NCBI RefSeq assembly: GCF_030053115.1
Contig: NZ_CP125619.1
Span: 1,613,001 to 1,677,000, forward strand
Length of the DNA stretch: 64,000 bases
Direction: 5' to 3'
Source: Pseudomonas svalbardensis
Lineage (GTDB): Bacteria > Pseudomonadota > Gammaproteobacteria > Pseudomonadales > Pseudomonadaceae
Shown: positions 1 through 8,053 of the stretch, one piece after another
Position numbering within the stretch: position 1 is the first letter of the stretch
Layout: every line of letters starts with the position of its first letter
The notes under the pieces: model-generated
The model's input: only the letters and a program-made list of their open reading frames with translations
What the model was told of the DNA's origin: nothing
Database searches by the model: none
Made by a program: the position numbers and the translations under genes

Positions 1-776
1 GTGAGAATCTCCGATTCCTCGGTGGCGGCGATCATCCGTACCACCTCGCTCGGCAGCTCGGCGAACAGCTTCAGCAAGCCGGCCCGATCATGCAGGGGCT
101 GGTGATGATGCTGATACGCGGCGAACCAGTAGCGATAGTTACTGTGGGCATCCAGCGGGTATGTCACCACGCGCGCGAAGGCAGAGGTGAAGATCTGGCA
201 GCGATCGGACTTGAGCAGGTCCGAACCGAAATCCACCATGCCGCGGCTGGCCACCAGACCGGTGTCGTAAGGCGCAAGGTTCGGGTTGATGAATTCGCGA
301 ACGGTGGAACCGACGCCGTCGGCGCCGATCACCAGGTCGAAGTCTTCCTCGCTGTTGTCGCTGAAGCTCACCCGGGTCTTTTGTCCCAGATCCTGCAAGC
401 GGTTGCAGCCCATCTGAAAGCGCACGGCGCCGTCGCCCAGTTCCTGCAACAGCAGGCGGAATAGCTCGGTACGCCGGAACATCATTGCCGGTGCGGGGAT
501 CCCCAGCCCGCTCGGTCGCACCGGCTGGCTGTGGATCAACTGGCCTTCGCGTGAGTAGGTGTCGAGGAACTCGATCGCCTTGCCGTGCTCCAGGAACTCG
601 CGGCTATTGAACAAAAAGCGCAGTACTTGCACGCCTTGGGGCCAGACGTAGATCCCGGTACCTGAGTCCCGAGGACCCAGGCTGCGTTCATACACCGTAC
701 AGGACAGCCCGAAGCGTTTGAGCATCAGCGCACAGGCGAGGCCATTGAGGCCTGCGCCAATGATCGCGATTTTCAT
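1..776 (-). CDS. FAD-dependent class A monooxygenase (partial, C-terminus off the left edge)
   Basis: Reading leftwards from ATG at 776, about 258 codons stay open to the window edge. The N-terminus has the FAD-binding Rossmann signature GAGLNGLACA (residues 8-17), and near residue 160 comes the second flavin motif, IGADGVGSTVR. Both are typical of PHBH-type flavoprotein hydroxylases, which use NAD(P)H and O2 to hydroxylate or epoxidise small molecules. The start codon overlaps the stop of the asparagine-synthetase-like gene (ATGA), so the two should be translationally coupled and act in one pathway. The substrate cannot be read from the sequence. The C-terminal part, and perhaps more of the operon, lies outside the window. 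Confidence 0.85.
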   Translation of the reverse strand, partial: MKIAIIGAGLNGLACALMLKRFGLSCTVYERSLGPRDSGTGIYVWPQGVQVLRFLFNSREFLEHGKAIEFLDTYSREGQLIHSQPVRPSGLGIPAPAMMFRRTELFRLLLQELGDGAVRFQMGCNRLQDLGQKTRVSFSDNSEEDFDLVIGADGVGSTVREFINPNLAPYDTGLVASRGMVDFGSDLLKSDRCQIFTSAFARVVTYPLDAHSNYRYWFAAYQHHHQPLHDRAGLLKLFAELPSEVVRMIAATEESEIL

Positions 777-2719
777 GCAGCGACTCCTCGTACCCTCTGC
801 GGGTTGACGGTGGCTTGCATCTTGTAGCGACGCTGCAACAGGCAGAGGCTGGTCAGCTCCATTAGCATCGGATCAAGCAGGCCTTGTTCCCTCGGCGTCA
901 GGCCTGGCAGACGATCGAGCAGATGACGGACTTTTGCCGCATCGAAGAACGGCAGGTTGTCCAGCTCGCTGCCGTGCAGCACGTCCTGCACCAGTTGATA
1001 CAGACGACCTTGCTGCTGCAGCGTGGCCGGTGGTGCACGGAAGTAATGCTTCTTGCGCTCATACAAGGCTTGCGGCAGGTAAGGGCGCATGGCTTCGCGG
1101 AAGATGAACTTCTCGGTCGAGCCACGGACTTTCATCCAGACCGGCATCTTGCAGGCCAGCTCGACCACGTGGTGATCGAGCAGCGGTACGCGACCTTCGA
1201 TGCTGTTGGCCATTTCCATGCGATCGCCCAGGGTGGTCAGCACGAAGTTTGGCAGGTACGACTTGGCCCACAGGTACATCGATTTGTGCACCGGGTCGCG
1301 ACCTTCGAGCTGGTTGTGATCGAGGCGGTCGAAGAACTGGCGATACGGGTCGATCCCGCTGAAGTGATCACGGAAGTCACTGCTGTACAGGCTTTCCAGC
1401 GCCTTGAACCAGCCGGCCTGGTTGTCCAGCCAGGACACACCGTGGTTGAGCTGATTGATCATCCAGTGAATGTCATCCGGCATCTCGGAACGGGTGTAGC
1501 CCTGTTCGCTTTCCTGGATGCGCTGGCGCAGCTTGCTGATGACCTGCGGGTCCTGGCGTTCGACGTTGTACAGCAGCATGTCACGACGGAAGTGCGGGTA
1601 ACCGGCGAACACTTCATCGGCGCCCTCTCCGGTGAGCACGACTTTCATGCCGGCCTTGCGCACTTCCTGGCTGAGGATGTATTTGGCTACGCCGTGGGCG
1701 TTGAAGAAGGGTGTTTCGTTGTGCCACAGCGCCTGTTCGAAATTGTCTGCCAGGTCATCCTGGGTAATTTCGATAGTGTGAAAGCGTGCGCCGTTGTGCT
1801 CGGCGGCCAGGCGGGCGAAACGGTTTTCGTCGTAGTCTTCCATGTCGGTGAACGACAGGTTGAACGCATCCAGGGGTTTGCCTGTCAGCTGCGTGGCGAG
1901 CCCGAGCATCGCCGAGGAGTCGATGCCGCCGCTCAGGTAGACACCGATTGGCACGTCGGCACGCAGGCGCAGGCGAACCGACTCTTCGACGGCCGAGCGA
2001 ATCGCTTCGATCATGCCCTGCTCGTCGGTAGGGTCTGGCGCATCCTTGCGGGCGAACTCCATGTCCCAGTAACGGCCGCTCTGCATGCCGCCGTTATCCA
2101 CCATCACCCAGCAACCGGGTTTGACGCTGCGCACGCCCTTGAACAGGGTATGGTCGCGCAGGTAGAACGCGCGGCTGGCGTAAGCATCTTCATCCCACTC
2201 GCAAGGCACGCCGGCCGCGAGGATGGCTTTGACTTCCGAGGCGAAATACCAAGTGCCTTCGTGTTGGGTGTAGAACAGCGGCTTGATGCCCAGACGATCA
2301 CGCACCGCCAGTATCAGGCGACGTTGGCGGTCGAACAGCACGAACGCGAACTCGCCGCGCAGGCGCTTCAAGCCGGCCATGCCGTAGCGACGGTACAGGT
2401 GCAAGGCGATTTCGCTGTCGGACTCGGTCTTGAAAACGCAGCCTTCGGCTTCCAGCTCCAGGCGAATACGCTCATGGTCATAGAGTTCGCCGTTGACTAC
2501 GATCACGAGGTCGCCTTCGTCGGCAACGATAGGTTGTGCGCCATTGTCCAGACCGATGATGCTCAAGCGCGTATGGCCCAGGGCCGCACGACCCGCCGGA
2601 TCGTGCCAGACACTGCTTTCGTCCGGACCGCGATGGTTGATGCTCTGAAGGGCGTCGGCCATGGCCTGTTCGGACATGGCTCTTGGAGCGGTTTGATACA
2701 TACCGATAAAACCACACAT
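773..2719 (-). CDS. Asparagine synthetase-like glutamine amidotransferase
   Basis: The 648-residue protein has a class II glutaminase domain with the nucleophilic Cys at position 2 (MCGFIGMY) and an HRGPD motif near residue 30. A synthetase domain follows with the ATP-pyrophosphatase loop YLSGGIDSSA near residue 265. Known members activate a carboxylate by adenylation and amidate it with glutamine-derived ammonia. It is longer than E. coli AsnB (about 550) and matches the size of AsnB-like enzymes found in secondary-metabolite clusters. It lies 98 bp after the enoyl-CoA hydratase gene and overlaps the monooxygenase gene. The operon suggests amidation of a pathway intermediate rather than free aspartate, which is inference. 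AAGGA precedes the start. Confidence 0.85.
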   Translation of the reverse strand: MCGFIGMYQTAPRAMSEQAMADALQSINHRGPDESSVWHDPAGRAALGHTRLSIIGLDNGAQPIVADEGDLVIVVNGELYDHERIRLELEAEGCVFKTESDSEIALHLYRRYGMAGLKRLRGEFAFVLFDRQRRLILAVRDRLGIKPLFYTQHEGTWYFASEVKAILAAGVPCEWDEDAYASRAFYLRDHTLFKGVRSVKPGCWVMVDNGGMQSGRYWDMEFARKDAPDPTDEQGMIEAIRSAVEESVRLRLRADVPIGVYLSGGIDSSAMLGLATQLTGKPLDAFNLSFTDMEDYDENRFARLAAEHNGARFHTIEITQDDLADNFEQALWHNETPFFNAHGVAKYILSQEVRKAGMKVVLTGEGADEVFAGYPHFRRDMLLYNVERQDPQVISKLRQRIQESEQGYTRSEMPDDIHWMINQLNHGVSWLDNQAGWFKALESLYSSDFRDHFSGIDPYRQFFDRLDHNQLEGRDPVHKSMYLWAKSYLPNFVLTTLGDRMEMANSIEGRVPLLDHHVVELACKMPVWMKVRGSTEKFIFREAMRPYLPQALYERKKHYFRAPPATLQQQGRLYQLVQDVLHGSELDNLPFFDAAKVRHLLDRLPGLTPREQGLLDPMLMELTSLCLLQRRYKMQATVNPQRVRGVAA

Positions 2720-2817
2720 AAAAATTTTTCCTTGAGAAAATCAATAATGTTGGCGACGTTTCACTGCGTCAGCTCCGTGCCCGTGGACCGAGTGTTCACG
2801 CAGGTCCGGGCGATGTT

Positions 2818-3600
2818 TCAGAGGGCCCAATCAGGTTTGCGATTGTTGAAGAACGCATTCAGGCCGGCCTGTCCTTCGGGGGAGGTGCGCACCTTGGCGA
2901 TCAGGCGAAGGTTGTCGGGCTGCTCCTCAAGCAGACCGTCGTGCTTGCCCAGTCGGCGCAGCATGGTTTTTATTTCGCGGCAGGCTTGCGGCCCGCCTTT
3001 GTGGATATGTCCAAGCCACTGATCGCGACTGCTGTGGAGTGCCGAGGTCGCGGTCTGTCGATGCACCAGGCCGAGGTGCACGGCGCTGGCGGTATCGAAA
3101 ATCTCGGCCGACAGCATGTAGTGCCGGGCCTGGCGCATACCGATGGCGCGTACCACATAGGGACTGATCAATGCGGGGACCAACCCCAGGCGGGCCTCGC
3201 TGAACGAGAACCGCGCATCGCTGCTGGCGAGCACATAGTCGGCGCAGCTGATCAAGCCCAGGGCGCCGCCGAACACCGAGCCCTTGGCCAGGGCGAGCAC
3301 CGGAACCGGGAACTCGTCGAGCCTCTGTAGCACGATGGCCAGGCGTTCAGCATCGTCCAGGTTCTGCGCGTGACAGAACTCCAGGCTGCGGCGCATCCAG
3401 TGCAGGTCTGCGCCGGTGCAAAAGTGCGGTCCCTCCCCATCGAGCACCAGGGCCCGAAGGTCATCCTGGCTGGCCAGCAGCTCGAGATGCTCGGCCAGTT
3501 GCAGCAACATTGCTTCGTTCAGCGCGTTGCCTGCATGGGGCCTGTTCAGTGTCAGACAGGCGACGTCTGGATTGATCCAGCTCAGCAGAACCTCACTCAT
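2818..3600 (-). CDS. Enoyl-CoA hydratase/isomerase, methylglutaconyl-CoA hydratase-like
   Basis: This 260-residue crotonase-fold protein shows the oxyanion-hole segments CTGADLHWM (about residue 61) and GSVFGGALGL (about residue 107). The ISPYVVRAIG stretch near residue 145 is typical of LiuC/AtuE-type 3-methylglutaconyl-CoA hydratases. In the family this catalyses reversible hydration or dehydration of HMG-CoA and 3-methylglutaconyl-CoA. Its ATG shares a base with the stop of the HMG-CoA-synthase-like gene (TAATG), so translation is coupled. Together they would make HMG-CoA and dehydrate it. Whether the substrate is CoA- or carrier-protein-bound (as for ECH1 in polyketide beta-branching) is not visible. 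Confidence 0.8.
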   Translation of the reverse strand: MSEVLLSWINPDVACLTLNRPHAGNALNEAMLLQLAEHLELLASQDDLRALVLDGEGPHFCTGADLHWMRRSLEFCHAQNLDDAERLAIVLQRLDEFPVPVLALAKGSVFGGALGLISCADYVLASSDARFSFSEARLGLVPALISPYVVRAIGMRQARHYMLSAEIFDTASAVHLGLVHRQTATSALHSSRDQWLGHIHKGGPQACREIKTMLRRLGKHDGLLEEQPDNLRLIAKVRTSPEGQAGLNAFFNNRKPDWAL

Positions 3601-4799
3601 TACGCGACTCTCAAGGCTTGCTGAGTGTTTTCTTCATACAGCCGGCGATAGCCTTCGGTACCGGCGAAGCGATAGCTGGCGCTGCTGATGCGTGGCGTTT
3701 GATAGGTTTCGGCATCGCTTTGTTTGTCGCCATAGAACCAGTCGGTGTACTGCGCGTGTTTCAGCTGTGTGCGGCGCTTGAGCATGTTGGCGTGGAAGTG
3801 CTTGCGCGAATGGTTTGCGTAGCCCTTGACCACCGTGCCGGAGAAGAACTCGCCGACGCTGCCGGAGCCATAGCTGAACAGGCCGATGTTTTTGCCAGAG
3901 AGGTCTTGCGCGTTGTTTTCCAGCAGTGACAACAGTGCGATGTAGAGCGAGGCGGTGTAGCAGTTGCCGATGGCTTTACCGTAGATCTGGCTGTCAGCGT
4001 AGCTGCTTTCGCCGAGCGCGGCGGCTGCGGCTGGCTCCAGGGTTTCGAACACCGAAAAGGCTTTCTTGGCCATTTTGGTGAACGGTTGATGGAAGCACAG
4101 GTAACTCAAATCGGTGAGCGCCAGGCCACCGTCGTTGCGGTAGTTCTGCCAGGAATGCTTGAGCGATTCCATGTAAATATCGATCGACAGCTTGCCGTCG
4201 ACAAACGCGGTGGAGGCGAAGTTCGGACGCCAGAAATCCATGACGTCCAGGCTGTATTTACCCTCATGCGGGTGAATTTCCAGAATGCGTGGGTCTTTGG
4301 CGATGATCATTGCGATAGCCCCGGCACCTTGGGTGCATTCGCCTTCCGAGTCCTGTTTGTAGCGGGCGATGTCCGAGGCAATCAGCAGGATTTTTTCGTT
4401 TGGACGCTGGCGCACCAGTGCACAGGCCATCTGCAGGCCGGCGGTCGCGCCGTAGCATGCCTGTTTGAACTCGATGACTCGGCAATCGGCTTTGAGCCCC
4501 AGCATCCGGTGCACGAAAAGCCCGGCGGACTTGGACTGGTCGATACCACTCTCGGTTGCGAGGATGACGGTCGAAATGGACGCTCTCAGATCGTCGGTCA
4601 ACAGCGGTTGGGTGGCGTTTGCGGCCATGCTGACGATGTCTTCGTCAGGCGCTGGAACCGCCATGAATTCCTGACCAATACCCACCAGGTATTTGTTGGG
4701 ATCAATGTTATGCCGCACGGCAAGTTCGTGGAGCGGGAAGAAGTGCTCCGGTACATACAACCCAATGTCATCGATGCCGATCTTCATGTTTAATTCCAT
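3600..4799 (-). CDS. Hydroxymethylglutaryl-CoA synthase-like enzyme
   Basis: The 399-residue thiolase-fold protein has the HMG-CoA synthase catalytic set: Glu in ATESGID (about residue 82), Cys in KQACYGATAG (about 114) and His in CFHQPFTKMA (about 236). The family condenses acetyl-CoA, or a carrier-bound acetyl unit, with an acetoacetyl thioester. Stand-alone HMGS genes are unusual in pseudomonads, which normally use the MEP route for isoprenoids, so a secondary-metabolism role (beta-branching or HMG-derived chemistry) is likely. It is the first gene of the minus-strand operon. An alternative start lies at 4787 (MKIGID), which fits the family N-terminus better; both starts have a weak GGAA upstream. 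Confidence 0.85.
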   Translation of the reverse strand: MELNMKIGIDDIGLYVPEHFFPLHELAVRHNIDPNKYLVGIGQEFMAVPAPDEDIVSMAANATQPLLTDDLRASISTVILATESGIDQSKSAGLFVHRMLGLKADCRVIEFKQACYGATAGLQMACALVRQRPNEKILLIASDIARYKQDSEGECTQGAGAIAMIIAKDPRILEIHPHEGKYSLDVMDFWRPNFASTAFVDGKLSIDIYMESLKHSWQNYRNDGGLALTDLSYLCFHQPFTKMAKKAFSVFETLEPAAAAALGESSYADSQIYGKAIGNCYTASLYIALLSLLENNAQDLSGKNIGLFSYGSGSVGEFFSGTVVKGYANHSRKHFHANMLKRRTQLKHAQYTDWFYGDKQSDAETYQTPRISSASYRFAGTEGYRRLYEENTQQALRVA

Positions 4800-5618
4800 G
4801 ATCTTTTATTCCATAGGTGAGGTGTTGGTGTTCTGCAATGCGGCGTCGCTTTAGTAAGCAATCAAATGACGACCAATTATTGCCGTAACCCTCTCAAGTT
4901 GGAAAAGTGAAATATTCAGATTGGATCCAGTACCTCCCTTCATGTTTTTCATTACGCCTATGCATGTGAATGTTTTTTAGGCAGCCCTCAGTCATCATGC
5001 GCAGTGTCGGCGCAGGCATTATTCATTAAAAAAATCGGTGATTCTGCTGCACACGGCGATGTGGCTGTTTTATGAACAACGGCAGAGGCTGGATGTGACA
5101 GAAAAGTTACAAGGGTTATGCTTAAGGTATTTGTCGATTTATCCTTCGGAAAAACAAGGTTTTTGGCTCTGACAATGGCCTTGTGGAGGAGGACGCTAAA
5201 GAAGGGAGTCAATCAAGAGTTGGAGAATCTTAAATAACAAGGCAATAGACTACGCACCCACTGGAATGACCAGTCAGTGGCAGGGAAGTTGAGAGGGGCT
5301 GTGCTTTTTTAATTAGCCTGTGGCGCTTGTTTGTTTTTCTAAAATAGACTCCTGGCGTGTCGCGCGATAGCGGTATTTGGAACGCGAGTACTATTGTTCG
5401 CGCTGGGTAACATTGATAAAGGTAAAGAGCGGGTCTGGAAAAGTGAATTAAGTTGAGTCAAACCAATCATTGTTTTCATGTGTTCTAAAATGACACGGAT
5501 CGACAGTGAGCACGCACGAGTCGAGCGCGTCGATTGAGTAGGGTGAGAGGTTTTTTTGTGGTAAAACGCCACGTCGCAGTAGCTTTGATTTTTACCTGAT
5601 ACGGACAAGGAGGTTCGA
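4800..5618. promoter_or_regulatory. AT-rich divergent intergenic region between the HMGS-like operon and its LysR gene
   Basis: These 819 bases hold no ORF that looks coding. They are visibly richer in A and T than either flank, with many short T and A runs. The region separates the leftward biosynthetic operon from the rightward LysR gene and should carry both promoters and the LysR binding site. I could not fix a specific promoter or operator by eye. The length and composition would fit acquired DNA. Confidence 0.45.
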
Positions 5619-6542
5619 ATGTTTTCCAAGATCAGTCTCGACCAGTGGCAGGCTTTTGTTTCTACGGTTGAGTGTGGCGGTTTCCAGCAGGCTGGCGAGC
5701 ACATGTTCAAGTCGCAGTCGGCCATCAGCCATTCGGTCAATCGCATGGAAGCCCTGCTGGGTCAGGAACTGTTTCTGATCGAGGGACGCAAGGCGGTATT
5801 GACGCCTCTGGGCCAAGCCCTGCTGCCTCAGGCCAAGCACTTGCTGGGCTCGGCGCAAAAACTTGAGCGACTGGCCAATCAGTACCAGCCGGGGCTGTTT
5901 ACCGAACACGCGCTGGCGGTCGACATGCTGTTTCCCGCCGATTTGCTGGAGCAGGCGCTGTTCCGGTTTTCCTCCGTTTTGCAAGGGCACCGTATCCGGT
6001 TGTACGAAACGGCGTTGTCCGGCGCACGCGAACTGCTGGAAGACGGCAAGGTCGAGCTAGGCATCGCCAGCAGTCTGCCGGCGGGCTATATGCAGGAATT
6101 CTTGCTCAACGTCTCGCTGCTGTGCGTCGTGGCGTCCGATCACGCACTGGCCCATTTCAACGGCGAGCTGAGCCTTACCGACATGAAAGACTACCGGCAA
6201 ATCGTGATTCGCGATTCGGGCATGCGCATCTCGCAGAACAGCGGTTGGCTCGGCACGTCGCAGCGCTGGACCGTGAGCAACCTGAGCACCGCGCTGACCT
6301 TTGTCGAACGAGGCCTGGGCTTTGCCTGGCTGCCGGAGCACATGGTCAGCGAGAAGCTGGCGAGTGGTCAGTTGCGCACGGTGCCTTTGTGTCATCAGCG
6401 TGAACGCGAAGTGCCGATGTATATGGGCTTCCCGGAAGAGTACAAGCTCAACCCGGAAGTCCGGCTGATGACCGACATCATTCGTGAGCTGTGCCAAGGA
6501 ATCAAGAGTGACAAATCCGAGGCCCTGGCCCTGGCACTCTGA
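5619..6542 (+). CDS. LysR-family transcriptional regulator
   Basis: The 307-residue protein has an N-terminal winged helix-turn-helix (SQSAISHSVNRME, about residues 31-43) and a LysR substrate-binding domain from about residue 90. A strong AAGGAGG lies 6 bases before ATG. It diverges from the HMGS/hydratase/amidotransferase/monooxygenase operon and converges on the efflux operon, so control of either is plausible. The usual arrangement favours the divergent biosynthetic operon. The inducer is unknown. Confidence 0.88.
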   Translation: MFSKISLDQWQAFVSTVECGGFQQAGEHMFKSQSAISHSVNRMEALLGQELFLIEGRKAVLTPLGQALLPQAKHLLGSAQKLERLANQYQPGLFTEHALAVDMLFPADLLEQALFRFSSVLQGHRIRLYETALSGARELLEDGKVELGIASSLPAGYMQEFLLNVSLLCVVASDHALAHFNGELSLTDMKDYRQIVIRDSGMRISQNSGWLGTSQRWTVSNLSTALTFVERGLGFAWLPEHMVSEKLASGQLRTVPLCHQREREVPMYMGFPEEYKLNPEVRLMTDIIRELCQGIKSDKSEALALAL

Positions 6543-6575
6543 AACCGTGACCCACCTGTGGCGATCGAGCTTTCC

Positions 6576-7964
6576 TCAGAGTGTCTTGGCGTCTTGTTGC
6601 GCCAGGTCTGCCGGCAGGAAGTCCTTGTCGGGGTCGTAATCGGGTTTCAGGTACTGCGCCAGACTTTGCAGGTCAGCGGGGCTCAAGGTTCCGGCTGCAA
6701 GCTTCAGGCGCAGGCCGCTGAGGATGTAGCTGTAGCGAGCCAGGTTGTATTCGCGTACCGCGTTGTACAGATCACGCTGGGCGGACAGGATGTCGACGAT
6801 GTTGCGGTTACCCACTTCATAGCCGACTTCCGTCGCGTGTAACGCGCCTTGGCTGGAGATGATGGTCTGGCGCAAGGCGCGCACCTGTTCGCGCTCGCTG
6901 TTGACCGAACGAAAGGCATTGCGTGAGGCCTCGACCACCTCCCGTTGCAGGCTGGTCTGGTCGTATTCGCTTTCGTCGAAACGGTGATAAGCCTCGCGAA
7001 CCCGAGAGCTGGTGCGTCCACCGCTGTACAGCGGCAGCTTGAAGTTCAGCAGCACTGAGCTCTGTTTCTCATTACCGCCGCGCTGGCCGAAGGCAGGTGG
7101 GTTGTCCATCACATCGGCGTCACCCTCGGCATACCCCAATTGCAATCCCAAGGTAGGTAAGTGTTCGGCCTTTTTGCTGCGCAGGTTTTCCTGTGCCGCC
7201 TGGGTTCTCACCTGACTGGCACGCAGGCGCAGGTTTTGCGTCAGCGCCTGGTCAACCCAGGACTGGGCTTCGTTAGGCACCGGTGGCTCGACAGGGAGGG
7301 TATGGCGGATGCCGATCAAGGGTGCCTGAGGCTGGCCGGTCAGGCGATTCAGCGCCTGGTAAGCATCGTCGGTCAGGCGCTGGGCATTGATCACGCTGGC
7401 ATGGGAGCGGTCGTAGCTGGCCTGCGCCGAAAGCACATCATTCTGGTCCGAGAGGCCGGCGTCGTAGCGTTGCCGGGTCTGGTTCAACTGACGCTCGAAA
7501 GCGCGCAGTTCGGCTTTGGTGGCGGCCAGGGTGTCTTCGGCCAGCAGCGTGTCGAAATAGCTCTGGGCGGTCTTGAGTACCAGCTCTTGCTGGACAGTGG
7601 AGAAGTCCAGTTGAGCCTGTTCGCTCAGGGCGTGGGCAGACTTGAGGTTGAACCAGTGTGCGGCATCGAACAGCGGCTGGTTCAAGGTCACGCGGTACAG
7701 GCTGCCGTTGCGTGTGTCGACATCATGCAGGTTGGTCCGGGTGCTGCCGTTCAGGGCTTGCAGGTCTATCTGTGGCAACAGGTCGGCCCGTGCCTGGGGC
7801 ACAGCTTCGCGGCGGGCGAAGTAGTCTTCCTGAGCGGCGGCTATTTCGCTGTTGTGTTCCACGACCTGGCTGTACACCGACATCAGTGTGCTGCGTGGGG
7901 ACGTTTCAACGGCGTTGGCCTGGGTGGCGAAGATCAGCAGGGTTATCAAAGACAATCTGAACAT
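6576..7964 (-). CDS. TolC-family outer membrane efflux protein (OpmD-like)
   Basis: The 462-residue protein has a signal peptide (hydrophobic to about residue 18, ending ATQANA) and the two internally repeated OEP halves of TolC-type channels, with long coiled helices such as the stretch around LRAFERQLNQTRQRYDAG. It lacks a lipobox Cys, unlike OprM. It would form the outer-membrane duct of the tripartite pump encoded just upstream by the membrane fusion and RND genes. It is the last gene of the operon, 89 bp after the RND stop. The RBS is weak. Confidence 0.9.
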   Translation of the reverse strand: MFRLSLITLLIFATQANAVETSPRSTLMSVYSQVVEHNSEIAAAQEDYFARREAVPQARADLLPQIDLQALNGSTRTNLHDVDTRNGSLYRVTLNQPLFDAAHWFNLKSAHALSEQAQLDFSTVQQELVLKTAQSYFDTLLAEDTLAATKAELRAFERQLNQTRQRYDAGLSDQNDVLSAQASYDRSHASVINAQRLTDDAYQALNRLTGQPQAPLIGIRHTLPVEPPVPNEAQSWVDQALTQNLRLRASQVRTQAAQENLRSKKAEHLPTLGLQLGYAEGDADVMDNPPAFGQRGGNEKQSSVLLNFKLPLYSGGRTSSRVREAYHRFDESEYDQTSLQREVVEASRNAFRSVNSEREQVRALRQTIISSQGALHATEVGYEVGNRNIVDILSAQRDLYNAVREYNLARYSYILSGLRLKLAAGTLSPADLQSLAQYLKPDYDPDKDFLPADLAQQDAKTL

Positions 7965-8053
7965 GACAGGTACTCTTTTTCGGCCAGCCTGTCCCGCAGA
8001 ACCCGGTACGGGTTCTGCGGCAGGTGGCGAGATGAAAACAGTTGGGGGCGGAA

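Noticed and set aside
884..3022. A 712-codon open frame on the plus strand opposite the asparagine-synthetase-like gene
   Set aside because: It is antisense to a gene with intact catalytic motifs, has no RBS or recognisable domain, and long antisense frames are common in GC-rich DNA.
5339..5746. A 135-codon minus-strand frame in the AT-rich gap running into the LysR gene
   Set aside because: No RBS, no family, and it overlaps the LysR start, which has a strong AAGGAGG.
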